Of a stretch of DNA of 64,000 nt, positions 50,462 to 58,504 are shown piece by piece. This stretch comes from Actinomycetes bacterium (lineage in GTDB: Bacteria > Actinomycetota > Actinomycetes > Propionibacteriales > Nocardioidaceae). The notes under the pieces were generated by a model that was not told the origin of the DNA, did no database searches, and saw only the letters and a program-made list of their open reading frames with translations. A program made the translations under genes and the position numbers. Numbering within the stretch: the stretch's first letter is position 1; every line of letters starts with the position of its first letter. Where the stretch lies: assembly GCA_023460975.1 (NCBI GenBank), contig JAEWOG010000099.1, positions 124,001-188,000 on the forward strand, written 5' to 3'.

Positions 50462-50796
50462 AGCGCCGCGTCGTCCTTGTCGCCCGTACGGACCCGGACC
50501 ACGGTGTCGATGGGGCTGACCCACACCTTGCCGTCCCCGATCCGGCCGGTCTGCGCGGTCTTGACGATGATCCCGACCACGTCCTCGGCGTCGGTGTCCT
50601 CGACCACGATCTCGAGGCGGATCTTGGGCACCAGGGCGATGTCGTACTCAGCGCCGCGGTAGACCTCCGTGTGACCCTTCTGCCGGCCGTAGCCGCTGAC
50701 CTCGGAGACCGTCATGCCGTTGACCCCGAAGGTCTCCAGCGCCTCACGGACTTCCTCCCACTTGTGCGGCTTGATGACCGCGGTGACGAGCTTCAT
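50458..50796 (-). CDS. glnK: PII nitrogen regulatory protein GlnK
   Basis: GlnK senses 2-oxoglutarate and ATP/ADP and gates AmtB. The 112-residue protein has the T-loop YGRQKGHTEVYRGAEYDIAL with the modifiable Y51, and the C-terminal signature KTAQTGRIGDGKVWV (about 79-93). It overlaps amtB upstream (ATGA) and glnD downstream (GTGA), the classic amtB-glnK-glnD operon. Confidence 0.97.
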   Translation of the reverse strand: MKLVTAVIKPHKWEEVREALETFGVNGMTVSEVSGYGRQKGHTEVYRGAEYDIALVPKIRLEIVVEDTDAEDVVGIIVKTAQTGRIGDGKVWVSPIDTVVRVRTGDKDDAAL

Positions 50797-52124
50797 GCCG
50801 TGACCTCCTCTTCAGTCTTGGCTGCGGGAACGGTTGCTCCCCCGATGATTCCGCGACGCGCACCCGAGGTGCCACCCAGGTCGTAGGCGGACTCACCGTG
50901 CTCGGAGACGTCCAGACCCTCGATCTCGTCCTCCTCGTCGGCGCGCAGACCGATGACGGCCTTGACCACGAGGGCCACGATCACGGTGGCCACGCCGGAC
51001 CACGCCATGGCGATGAGCGCGATCAGGATCTGGAGGGCGGTCAGCTCGAAGCCGTCGCCGTAGAACAGGCCGCCCGAGGTGGCCAGCAGGCCCGCGCCGA
51101 CGGTGCCGACGAGTCCGCCGACCAGGTGCACGCCGACCACGTCGAGCGCGTCGTCGTAGCCGAGGCGGTACTTGAGGCTCACCGCGAGGGCGCACAGTCC
51201 ACCGGCCACCAGGCCGAGGATGATCGAGCCGACCGGCGAGAGCGCGCCCGCCGCCGGGGTGATGGCGACCAGACCGGCGACGACGCCGGAGGCGGCCCCC
51301 AGGGAGGTGGCCTTGCCGTGCTTGATGCGCTCGACCAGGAGCCAGCCACAGATCGCGGCGCACGCGGCGACGGTCGTGTTCAGCCACACCAGCGAGGTCT
51401 CGGAGAGGAACTGACCGGCGTCGGCCTCGGCCGACTCACCGCCGAAGACGATCGAGCCCACGTTGAAGCCGTACCAACCGACCCACAGCATGCCTGCGCC
51501 GATCATGGTGAGCGGCAGGTTGTGCGGCTTGAAGGGCTCCTTGCCGAAGCCGATGCGCTTGCCGAGCATCAGGACCAGGACCAGGCCGGCGATACCGGCG
51601 TTGATGTGGACCACGGTGCCGCCGGCGTAGTCGACCGGCGCGAGCCCGCCGCCGAAGACGCGGTCAGCCAGGCTGCCCGCCTCGCCCGAGAGGAAGCCGC
51701 CGCCCCACACCATGTGGGCGAGCGGGAAGTAGCTCAGCGTCAGCCACAGCGGAACGAACAGCATCCACGCCGAGAACTTCATGCGGTCGGCGATCGCGCC
51801 GCTGATCAGTGCGGCCGTGATGACCGCGAAGGTCAGCTGGAAGCCGACGAAGATGTAGTCCTGCCCCGCCAACCCCTTGAGCCCGAAGGTCTCGAACGGG
51901 TTGTTGAACAGCATCGCGATGTCCTCGGAGCCGTACGACATCGACCAGCCCCACAGGACGTAGACGACGCCGGCGATGCCGATCGTGCCGAAGGACATCA
52001 TCATCATGTTCAGCACCGAGCGAGAGCGTCCCATGCCCCCGTAGAACAGTGCCAGCGCGGGGACCGTCATCATGACGACCAAGGTTGCTGCGACGAGCAT
52101 CCACGCGTGGTAGCCGTAATCCAT
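50793..52124 (-). CDS. amtB: Ammonium transporter AmtB
   Basis: AmtB is the trimeric ammonium channel. The 443-residue protein has 11 expected helices, the twin His of the pore in LSYFPLAHMVWGGG and VVGVHLVGGLVG, the Phe gate region, and the family segment YAGGTVVHINAGIAGLVLVL. A soluble C-terminal tail of about 45 residues (LRADEEDEIEGLDVSEHGE) is the GlnK-contact zone. I chose ATG 52124 (GGAGG 5 nt upstream). Confidence 0.97.
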   Translation of the reverse strand: MDYGYHAWMLVAATLVVMMTVPALALFYGGMGRSRSVLNMMMMSFGTIGIAGVVYVLWGWSMSYGSEDIAMLFNNPFETFGLKGLAGQDYIFVGFQLTFAVITAALISGAIADRMKFSAWMLFVPLWLTLSYFPLAHMVWGGGFLSGEAGSLADRVFGGGLAPVDYAGGTVVHINAGIAGLVLVLMLGKRIGFGKEPFKPHNLPLTMIGAGMLWVGWYGFNVGSIVFGGESAEADAGQFLSETSLVWLNTTVAACAAICGWLLVERIKHGKATSLGAASGVVAGLVAITPAAGALSPVGSIILGLVAGGLCALAVSLKYRLGYDDALDVVGVHLVGGLVGTVGAGLLATSGGLFYGDGFELTALQILIALIAMAWSGVATVIVALVVKAVIGLRADEEDEIEGLDVSEHGESAYDLGGTSGARRGIIGGATVPAAKTEEEVTA

Positions 52125-52242
52125 GGCTCCTCCAATGCGAATTCGTGGAGGTGGTCCGCCCGGCGCGACCGCGCTGTCACGTCCGGGCACCACCCGATGG
52201 CTGAACTGTGCGGGGCGCAGGTTTCGCGCCGCCGTTGCGTGT

Positions 52243-52290
52243 GTTGCAAACAGGCAACCGATTCGCCCCTCGTGTTACGAGCATGTGAAC
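52243..52290 (-). promoter_or_regulatory. Candidate GlnR boxes upstream of amtB
   Basis: On the minus strand TCAC-n6-GTAAC (within 52287-52273) fits the GlnR half-box pattern TnAC-n6-GnAAC. GTTGC-n6-GCAAC (52258-52243) fits with one mismatch. The two are about two helical turns apart, 120-165 nt before amtB. amtB-glnK-glnD is a GlnR target in Streptomyces, which makes the call plausible. Confidence 0.4.
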
Positions 52291-52314
52291 GCGTCGCTGT
52301 CGCTGCGCACTTGT

Positions 52315-52320
52315 TAAGGT
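52315..52320 (+). promoter_or_regulatory. -10 element of a leaderless promoter for the glycan genes
   Basis: TAAGGT ends 6 nt before GTG 52327. It lies about 25 bp beyond the candidate GlnR site, so the two divergent units share a 200-bp control region. Confidence 0.5.
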
Positions 52321-52326
52321 GCGCCC

Positions 52327-53271
52327 GTGTCCCGACTGGCCGTGATGGCGCACTTCGACGTCGAGGGCGTCGTACGACCGCACGTGCGTGGCCAGATCGA
52401 GGCCCTCGCCGCCTCGGTCAGCCGCCTCGTCGTGTGTTCGACCGCGCGCCTGCGCCCCGAGGAGCGCGCGTGGCTCCAGGAGCGGTGCGACCTCGTCGAG
52501 CGTGCCAACTACGGCTACGACTTCTTCAGCTACAAGGTCGGCCTCGCGCACGCAGGTGACCTGAGCGGGTACGACGAGGTCATCGTCTGCAACGACAGCT
52601 ACGTCTTCGCCCACGACTCCTACGACCCCGTCTTCTCGGCCATGGCCGAGCGGGAGGTCGACTTCTGGGGCCTCAGCGGGGCGCGCCGCCACGCACCGCA
52701 CCTGCAGTCCTTCTTCGTGGCGTTCCGCCCGTGGGTCGCCCAGTCCCACACGTTCCGTACGTTCTGGAACACCCTGGAGCCGATCTCGAAGCGCCGCCAG
52801 GTGATCCGCCGCTACGAGATCGGCCTGTCGCAGTCGCTCTATGACGCCGGGTTCGTCTCCAGCACCTACTTCCAGGAGACCCCGCACGACAAGCGGGTCG
52901 CCCGGCGGCGCGTCCAGTGGTGGGCCACCCGTCGTGCACCGTGGCCGCACGGCCGCACGGAGTGGGACGCGCTGCGCGAGCGCGCGGCCGAGCCCTGGAA
53001 CCCCGCGGCGGCGATGGCGGACCGCATCCTCGACTCGGCACGACTTCCGTACGCCAAGATCGACACCTTGCGCTACGACCCGTACGGCCTGGACTCCGAC
53101 CGGCTGCTGACCCTGTGCGAACGGGCGATGCCGGCCCGTTTCGCTGGCGTGCGCGACTACCTCGAGGCAACGGCGGAGCGCTACCCGCTGCGCGACAACG
53201 AGCGACTCCACCCCGCCCCCGCGCTGCTGCGCCCCCTCTACCCGCTGGTGAGGTACACCGATGTCGGCTGA
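52327..53271 (+). CDS. RgpF-like rhamnan synthesis/glycosyltransferase protein
   Basis: The 314-residue protein resembles the RgpF family (rhamnan synthesis F), which builds rhamnose-rich surface polymers. Typical features are MAHFDVEGVVRPHVRGQIEA at the start, ANYGYDFFSYKVGLAHAGDL (about 60-79), VIVCNDSYVFAHDSY (about 86-100), DFWGLSGA and LQSFFVAFRPWV. There is no membrane segment. The donor and acceptor sugars are unknown. It overlaps the downstream glycosyltransferase gene by 11 nt. Confidence 0.82.
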   Translation: MSRLAVMAHFDVEGVVRPHVRGQIEALAASVSRLVVCSTARLRPEERAWLQERCDLVERANYGYDFFSYKVGLAHAGDLSGYDEVIVCNDSYVFAHDSYDPVFSAMAEREVDFWGLSGARRHAPHLQSFFVAFRPWVAQSHTFRTFWNTLEPISKRRQVIRRYEIGLSQSLYDAGFVSSTYFQETPHDKRVARRRVQWWATRRAPWPHGRTEWDALRERAAEPWNPAAAMADRILDSARLPYAKIDTLRYDPYGLDSDRLLTLCERAMPARFAGVRDYLEATAERYPLRDNERLHPAPALLRPLYPLVRYTDVG

Positions 53272-56242
53272 GACGCCACCCCCGGCGCTCCCCCCGCGCC
53301 CGGAACCGATCATCAGCGACCCCGTCGAGGCACTTCTTGCCTCAGGCGTGATCGACGCCGAATGGGTCGCGGCCCAGACGGGCCGCAAGGTGCCAGACGA
53401 CCGCGCCGCCGCCGCACTGGCGGTCGAACTCGAGGTCTCCCCCCACCCCCTGTTCGAGGTCTCCTGGCTCCAGCGACGTCGGATGATCCGCAGGTCCGGC
53501 CTCCACCCACTGGCCTGGTACTTCGCGGAGCGGCGCCGGCGCAACCGGTTCGCCCCGCACCCGCTCGTGGACCCGAAGGTCATCTACGAGATCGACCAGG
53601 ACTCCCGCGAACACCCCTACGGCGTGCTGTCGCACTGGCTCATCGGGGCCACCCCCGAGACCCTGCTGCCCACCAGGGTCCTGCCGCAGCCGGTGACGTG
53701 GGGCGCCTACCGGGCTGCCGCGCTCGACGCGGCGCGCGAGTGGGCCTCCTCCCAGCGCCGTCGAGGCCCGCGCCCTGCCGCTCCTGCCGGGCTCGCGCAG
53801 GGCACCCCCGGTGGTGCTCCGCAGGTCAGCGTGGTCATGGTGGCCCACGACGCAGCGGCGCACGTACGACAGTCCATCGCCAGCCTGCGGGCCCAGACTC
53901 TGCCCGACTGGGAACTGGTCGTCGTGGACCAGCAGTCTGCCGACGACACGAAGGCGATCGTCGCCGGGATCGCGGCCTTCGACCCGCGGATCCGCCTCGC
54001 CACGTCCAGCTTCGCCACCCGCGGGGAGGCCCTGAACCACGCCGTGGCCGAGGCGAGCACCGAGCTCGTCGCGTTCATGGACTCCGGTCGGGCGTGGCAC
54101 CCCGATCACCTCAGCCGTCTCGTCGGCCACCTCACCCACGAGGACCTCCCGCTCGTACACGCCGGCGGAGGCGTGGTGGCTCGGCGCAGACGCGACCTCC
54201 TCGACGGCTTCCCCGTGGACCTGTCGACGACGCTGGTGCGGCGCGACGTGATCCTGGCCGCGGGCGGCTTCGACCCAGAGGTGGGTCCGGCGACGGATCG
54301 CGACCTGATGCTGCGCGTGTCGCGGACCCACGAGCTTCGCCCTGTCGAGGTGCAGTTCACGCGGCGGCCCCGCAAGCCGGCGCTGCGGGGTCCCGACTGG
54401 ACCTCGCTCGTCCTGGGACGCGAACTGGTCGACTGGTCAGCGGTGGCGGCCGTCGAAGCGGTCGACGACCTCGTGTCGGTGGTGGTCGACCTCAACGCCA
54501 ACCCGCGCCGCACCCTGGAGTGGCTCACGACGACTCCCGACGAGCACCACGAGATCGTCCTTCTCGGGCGTCAGCTCACGCGTTCGCACCACCTGTTCGC
54601 GGCCAGCGTCAGCACCGTCCTGGACCACGCCGCGTACGTGGCCGTCAAGCCTGACGTCAACGTGAACGTGGCCATGAACATCGGGATCGCCCTCACCCGC
54701 GGCAGGGCCGTGGCTCTCGTGCGACCCGAGGCGCTCCCGCCGCGCACCCCCCTCGCCTCGCTGGCGCGACACCTCGACGAGGAGACCGCCCTGGTCCAGC
54801 CCGTCGTCACCGACCCGCGACTGTTGGTGCAGACCGCAGGCGCGGCGTGGCTGCGGGGTCCCCACCCCACGGCGCTGCTGCATGATCACCCGATCGCCGA
54901 TGCGGAGCGCATGGGACGGTGCACCCTTCCTGCACCGATCTCCCCCGTGGTGATGGTCCGTCGCGACGCGCTCGTCGCGCTCGAGGGTCTCGACGGACGC
55001 TTCCGCAGTGTCCTCGCCGAGACCGACCTCGGGCTGCGCGCAGCCGCGCAAGGCCAGGGGCGCACGATGCTGGATCCCTTCAGCGCGATCGCCTCGCGCG
55101 AGGAGTACGCGGCCCCCGACGAACTGCTCGACGCCCTGCAGGTGTTGGCCTCGGTCGGCCACGAGACGCCGCAGGACCACACTCCGCATCTGCTGGAACG
55201 CGTCGGCTTCGACGTGGTCGACCTGCGCAACGAGACACATTCGCTGGGCCACCCGGACCCGCTCGATGACCCCGTACTGGTCACCGTGCCCGTGCTGCGC
55301 ACGATGGATCGGATCAACGAGTCACCGCCGCGGCTGCGGTGGGCCATCGACATTGCGGCACCGTCCGCACCGCGGGGCGAGAAGTGGGGCGACACTCCCT
55401 TCGCGCGATCACTGGCGGACGCGCTCATCAAGCAGGGCCAGGACGTCGCCATCGACCGGCGCGACGCCCGCCACCGAGCCACGCGCGACCACGACGACGT
55501 GGTGCTGGTCCTGCGCGGCCTGGATCGGGTCGCCACGCGCCCCGGCCCGCTCCACGTGCAGTGGGTGATCAGCCACCCCGACATGGTCACGCCCGAGGAG
55601 TTGGCGCGCTACGACCTCGTCTACGCCGCCAGCCTGCGGTGGAGCCGGGAGATCACCCGCGACTGGGGGATCCGGGTGGAGCCCATGCTCCAGTGCACCG
55701 ATCCCACGCTGTTCAACCCCGACCGCGCCGTCCCGGACTCCGGCCCCACGACGCTCTTCGTCGGCAACTCGCGCGGCGTCTACCGCCTCGCGGTGCGCTC
55801 CGCACTTGCCCTTGGCGTGGACCTGACGTTGCACGGTCGGGACTGGGCCGAGTTCCTCCCGAAGGAGCTCGTGACGTCGGAGGCCGTGGCCAACGACGAG
55901 CTCGGCGCCATGTACGCCTCAGCCAGCGTCGTACTGAACGACCACCACCACGACATGTTGCGCGACGCCTTCATGTCGAATCGCCTCTTCGACGCGGCCG
56001 CGTGCGGTGCGCGCGTGGCCAGCGACCACGTGGACGGCATCGAGGAGACCTTCCACGGTCTCGTGGTCCCCTTCCGCGACGAGAAGGACCTCGGCCACCT
56101 GCTGCAGCCGCCGTTCGACGCGTGGCCCGATGCGCAGGCCCGCCGCGACCTCGCGGCGCGCATCGCGGCCGAGCACAGCTTCGACAGCCGGGCGCAGACG
56201 CTGGTCGAGGACGCCGTACGCGCCCTGCGGGCCCGCGCCTGA
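53261..56242 (+). CDS. Multidomain glycosyltransferase (GT2 plus CgeB-like domain)
   Basis: The 993-residue protein has an N-terminal region of about 185 residues shared with some glycan enzymes, then a GT2 domain (about 188-390) with QVSVVMVAHDAAAHVRQSIA and the DxD-like FMDSGRAWHPDHL. A second, degenerate GT2-like block follows (about 408-640, VSVVVDLNANPRRTLEWLT). The C-terminal domain (about 690-990) is CgeB/Glyco_trans_1-like, with TLFVGNSRGVYRLAV and the SNRLFDAAACGARVASD segment. It probably adds sugars to a surface polymer started or extended with the RgpF-like partner. No export gene is nearby. Confidence 0.8.
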   Translation: MSAETPPPALPPRPEPIISDPVEALLASGVIDAEWVAAQTGRKVPDDRAAAALAVELEVSPHPLFEVSWLQRRRMIRRSGLHPLAWYFAERRRRNRFAPHPLVDPKVIYEIDQDSREHPYGVLSHWLIGATPETLLPTRVLPQPVTWGAYRAAALDAAREWASSQRRRGPRPAAPAGLAQGTPGGAPQVSVVMVAHDAAAHVRQSIASLRAQTLPDWELVVVDQQSADDTKAIVAGIAAFDPRIRLATSSFATRGEALNHAVAEASTELVAFMDSGRAWHPDHLSRLVGHLTHEDLPLVHAGGGVVARRRRDLLDGFPVDLSTTLVRRDVILAAGGFDPEVGPATDRDLMLRVSRTHELRPVEVQFTRRPRKPALRGPDWTSLVLGRELVDWSAVAAVEAVDDLVSVVVDLNANPRRTLEWLTTTPDEHHEIVLLGRQLTRSHHLFAASVSTVLDHAAYVAVKPDVNVNVAMNIGIALTRGRAVALVRPEALPPRTPLASLARHLDEETALVQPVVTDPRLLVQTAGAAWLRGPHPTALLHDHPIADAERMGRCTLPAPISPVVMVRRDALVALEGLDGRFRSVLAETDLGLRAAAQGQGRTMLDPFSAIASREEYAAPDELLDALQVLASVGHETPQDHTPHLLERVGFDVVDLRNETHSLGHPDPLDDPVLVTVPVLRTMDRINESPPRLRWAIDIAAPSAPRGEKWGDTPFARSLADALIKQGQDVAIDRRDARHRATRDHDDVVLVLRGLDRVATRPGPLHVQWVISHPDMVTPEELARYDLVYAASLRWSREITRDWGIRVEPMLQCTDPTLFNPDRAVPDSGPTTLFVGNSRGVYRLAVRSALALGVDLTLHGRDWAEFLPKELVTSEAVANDELGAMYASASVVLNDHHHDMLRDAFMSNRLFDAAACGARVASDHVDGIEETFHGLVVPFRDEKDLGHLLQPPFDAWPDAQARRDLAARIAAEHSFDSRAQTLVEDAVRALRARA

Positions 56243-56290
56243 CCTTCGGGTCCCCACGCACCCGGCAACCTCGGCCTGCTGGGGCGGGAG

Positions 56291-56365
56291 TCGTCAGCCT
56301 AGGAGCCGTCAGCCCAGGACTCGTCAGCCCAGGACTAGTCAGGCCACGGGTCGTCAGCCCAGGAG
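56291..56365 (-). repeat. Five tandem 15-bp units across the ftsY stop
   Basis: Units begin at 56291, 56306, 56321, 56336 and 56351 and follow TCGTCAGCCCAGGAG with a few changes. The last unit contains the ftsY stop codon. Because 15 is a multiple of three, every unit carries a TGA in the ftsY frame. It arose by duplication of the ftsY 3' end. Confidence 0.85.
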
Positions 56366-57532
56366 GGCGTCCACGAAGGCACCCGGATCGAACGGGGCCA
56401 GGTCGTCGGCACCTTCGCCGAGACCGACGAGCTTGACCGGGACGCCGAGCTCGCGCTGCACGGCGACGACGATGCCGCCCTTCGCGGAGCCATCGAGCTT
56501 GGTCAGCACGATGCCGGTGACGTCCACGATCTCGCTGAACACGCGGGCCTGGATCATGCCGTTCTGTCCGGTGGTCGCGTCGAGGACGAGCAGGACCTCG
56601 GTGACGGGCGCCTGCTTCTCGATGACGCGCTTGACCTTGCCGAGCTCATCCATGAGCCCCGCCTTGTTCTGGAGGCGTCCGGCCGTGTCCACGAGCACCG
56701 TGTCGACGCCCGTCTCCATGCCCTGCTTGACCGCCTCGAACGCCACGCTCGCGGGATCGCTGCCCTCGGGGCCGCGGACGACGTCCACGCCGACGCGCTC
56801 GCCCCACGTGGACAGCTGCTCTGCAGCGGCGGCGCGGAACGTGTCCGCAGCGCCGAGCGTGACCGTACGGTCCTGGGAGACGAGGATGCGGGCGATCTTG
56901 CCGACGGTGGTGGTCTTGCCTGCGCCGTTGACGCCGACCACGAGGACCACTCCGGGGTTGCCGTCCGCGCCACTGACCTGGAGCCGCCGGTCCATGTCCG
57001 GGCCGACCAACGCGACGAGCTCTTCGCGCAGCACTGCCTGGGCGTCGGCCACCGAGCCGCCCTCGACCCGCAACCGCGTACGCAGGTTGTCCACCAGCTG
57101 CTGGGTCGGAGCGACCCCGATGTCGGCGGCCAGGAGCGTGTCCTCGATCGACTCCCAGGTGTCCTCATCGAGACGGTCGCGGCTCAGGAGCGCGAGCAGG
57201 CCACGCCCCAGCGCGCCCTGACTGCGCGAGAGTCGCTCGCGCAGGCGGACCAGCCGGGAGGCCGTCCCCTCGGGCTTCTCGAGGGTGATCGGGCCTGCGG
57301 CATCCAGCGCCGCCTCGTCCGGCCCTGCCTCGTCCGGCCCTGCCTCGTCCGGCCCTGCCTCGACGACCGGCGCCTGGTCAGGCTTCGCCTCAACCTCGGT
57401 GCCGCTCTCACGAAGCTCTGGCTTCGTCGGCGCAGGCGGGAGCGCCGAACGGCGCCGCCCAGCGACGAGAGCACCCGTGGCCAGCGCGGCCACGAGGACG
57501 ATTCCGACAATGAGGTAGATCCACTCACCCAT
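56354..57532 (-). CDS. ftsY: Signal recognition particle receptor FtsY
   Basis: FtsY is the membrane receptor for SRP. The 392-residue protein starts MGEWIYLIVGIVLVAALATG, a transmembrane helix typical of actinobacterial FtsY, followed by an acidic linker with EAGPDEAGPDEAGPDEA. The NG domain has GVNGAGKTTT (about 198-207), DTAGRLQNKAG and TKLDGSAKGG. ATG 57532; a TTGGAT sequence lies 6 nt upstream. The nik-like operon stands between it and smc, which are neighbours in mycobacteria. Confidence 0.96.
   Translation of the reverse strand: MGEWIYLIVGIVLVAALATGALVAGRRRSALPPAPTKPELRESGTEVEAKPDQAPVVEAGPDEAGPDEAGPDEAALDAAGPITLEKPEGTASRLVRLRERLSRSQGALGRGLLALLSRDRLDEDTWESIEDTLLAADIGVAPTQQLVDNLRTRLRVEGGSVADAQAVLREELVALVGPDMDRRLQVSGADGNPGVVLVVGVNGAGKTTTVGKIARILVSQDRTVTLGAADTFRAAAAEQLSTWGERVGVDVVRGPEGSDPASVAFEAVKQGMETGVDTVLVDTAGRLQNKAGLMDELGKVKRVIEKQAPVTEVLLVLDATTGQNGMIQARVFSEIVDVTGIVLTKLDGSAKGGIVVAVQRELGVPVKLVGLGEGADDLAPFDPGAFVDALLG
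57312..57356 (-). repeat. Three 15-bp direct repeats inside ftsY
   Basis: GCCTCGTCCGGCCCT occurs three times without change (57312-57326, 57327-57341, 57342-57356), encoding a threefold AGPDE in the linker. The exact identity implies recent slippage; it keeps the frame. Confidence 0.9.
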
Positions 57533-57598
57533 GGGGCAATCCAACCAGACACCCCAGAGGCATCCGACCTCGCGCCCGGGTCGGAGTCGTACGGCTCA

Positions 57599-57772
57599 CT
57601 ACGAGCGCGGAGTGTCCTCCACGAGCGGCAGCGCACGCACACCGCGCTCCATGACCTCGCCCACCGCGGGAGCCAGCGGCAGGGCCTCCCCGCGGTGCGG
57701 GTAGGCGACGTAGAGGACGATCACACCGGCGACGACGAGTCCGACGAGCAGGGTGAGGGAGACGGCGAGCAC
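57599..57772 (-). CDS. Small single-pass membrane protein, 57 residues
   Basis: I found this frame directly in the sequence. From GTG 57772 it encodes 57 residues beginning MLAVSLTLLVGLVVAGVIVL, one transmembrane helix, then YVAYPHRGEALPLAPAVGEV and a short polar tail. GGAAGG lies 7 nt before the GTG. It fills the gap between ftsY and the importer ATPase. The family and function are unknown; the hydrophobic start and good ribosome-binding site are the support. Confidence 0.6.
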   Translation of the reverse strand: MLAVSLTLLVGLVVAGVIVLYVAYPHRGEALPLAPAVGEVMERGVRALPLVEDTPRS

Positions 57773-57862
57773 GAGCGGGCCTTCCGAGACGGGAGCAGAC
57801 GGTCGACCTCCACCATGACACGCACGCTCAAAGGGGCCGGGGCGGCCACACGAGCGCCGCGC

Positions 57863-58504
57863 TCAATGAGACGAAGATCTCACTCGCGCGCTCCCCTGCT
57901 GCTGAGAGGCGACATCGTCAGTCGGTGGCCAGGCAACCACCCGATCGGTGACCCGATCGAGCAGGGCAGCGTCGTGCGAGACGACCACGAGCCCGGTGCC
58001 ACTGGCGCGCACCTCACTCATGACGTCGCGCCACATGCGGACCTGGCTGACGGCGTCCAGCGACGCAGAGATCTCATCGGCCACGACGTACCGCGGTCGC
58101 GCACGCAGCGCCCTCGCCAAGCAGACGCGTTGGAGTTGGCCCCCACTGAGCTCGTGCGGGAACCGCCCCAGCCAGTCGCTCTCGACCAGCGGACCGTCAT
58201 CGCGATGACCGGCCTCGGCGAGCACCCGGCCGATGCGCCAGCGCGGGTTGATCGCGGAGGCGGCGTCCTGGACCAGGTACTGGACCGCGCGCACGGGGCC
58301 CGTGACGGGACCGGACTCGGTGCTCACCCGACCGCGCTCGGGTCGCAGATGGCCGGCCAGGACCCTGCCCAGGGTGGACTTGCCGACCCCCGAGGGACCC
58401 CACACACCCACCGATTCGCCGGGGGCCACCTCCACGCTTGCACCGCGCAGGATCCAGTCCCCGCCCGGGTGGCGAAACCACACGTCCTCGGCACGCAGAC
58501 TCAT
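57863..58504 (-). CDS. Nickel/peptide-type ABC transporter, ATP-binding protein 2
   Basis: The 213-residue ATPase has Walker A GPSGVGKST (about 36-44), signature ELSGGQLQRVCLARALRA (about 116-133), Walker B YVVADEISASLD and the switch VVVSHDAALL. It is shorter than OppF and lacks the C-terminal oligopeptide extension. It is the last gene of the five-gene operon, in the NikE position, and overlaps the previous ATPase gene (ATGA). Confidence 0.88.
   Translation of the reverse strand: MSLRAEDVWFRHPGGDWILRGASVEVAPGESVGVWGPSGVGKSTLGRVLAGHLRPERGRVSTESGPVTGPVRAVQYLVQDAASAINPRWRIGRVLAEAGHRDDGPLVESDWLGRFPHELSGGQLQRVCLARALRARPRYVVADEISASLDAVSQVRMWRDVMSEVRASGTGLVVVSHDAALLDRVTDRVVAWPPTDDVASQQQGSARVRSSSH

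Noticed and set aside
52243..52258. GTTGC-n6-GCAAC as a second Nur box
   Set aside because: The TTGC and GCAA arms are 6 nt apart, not 9 as in the Nur consensus, and the neighbouring genes concern ammonium, so a GlnR-type site fits better.
56291..56365. Tandem repeats as a CRISPR array
   Set aside because: Units are contiguous 15-mers without spacers and include coding sequence of ftsY; no cas gene is present.
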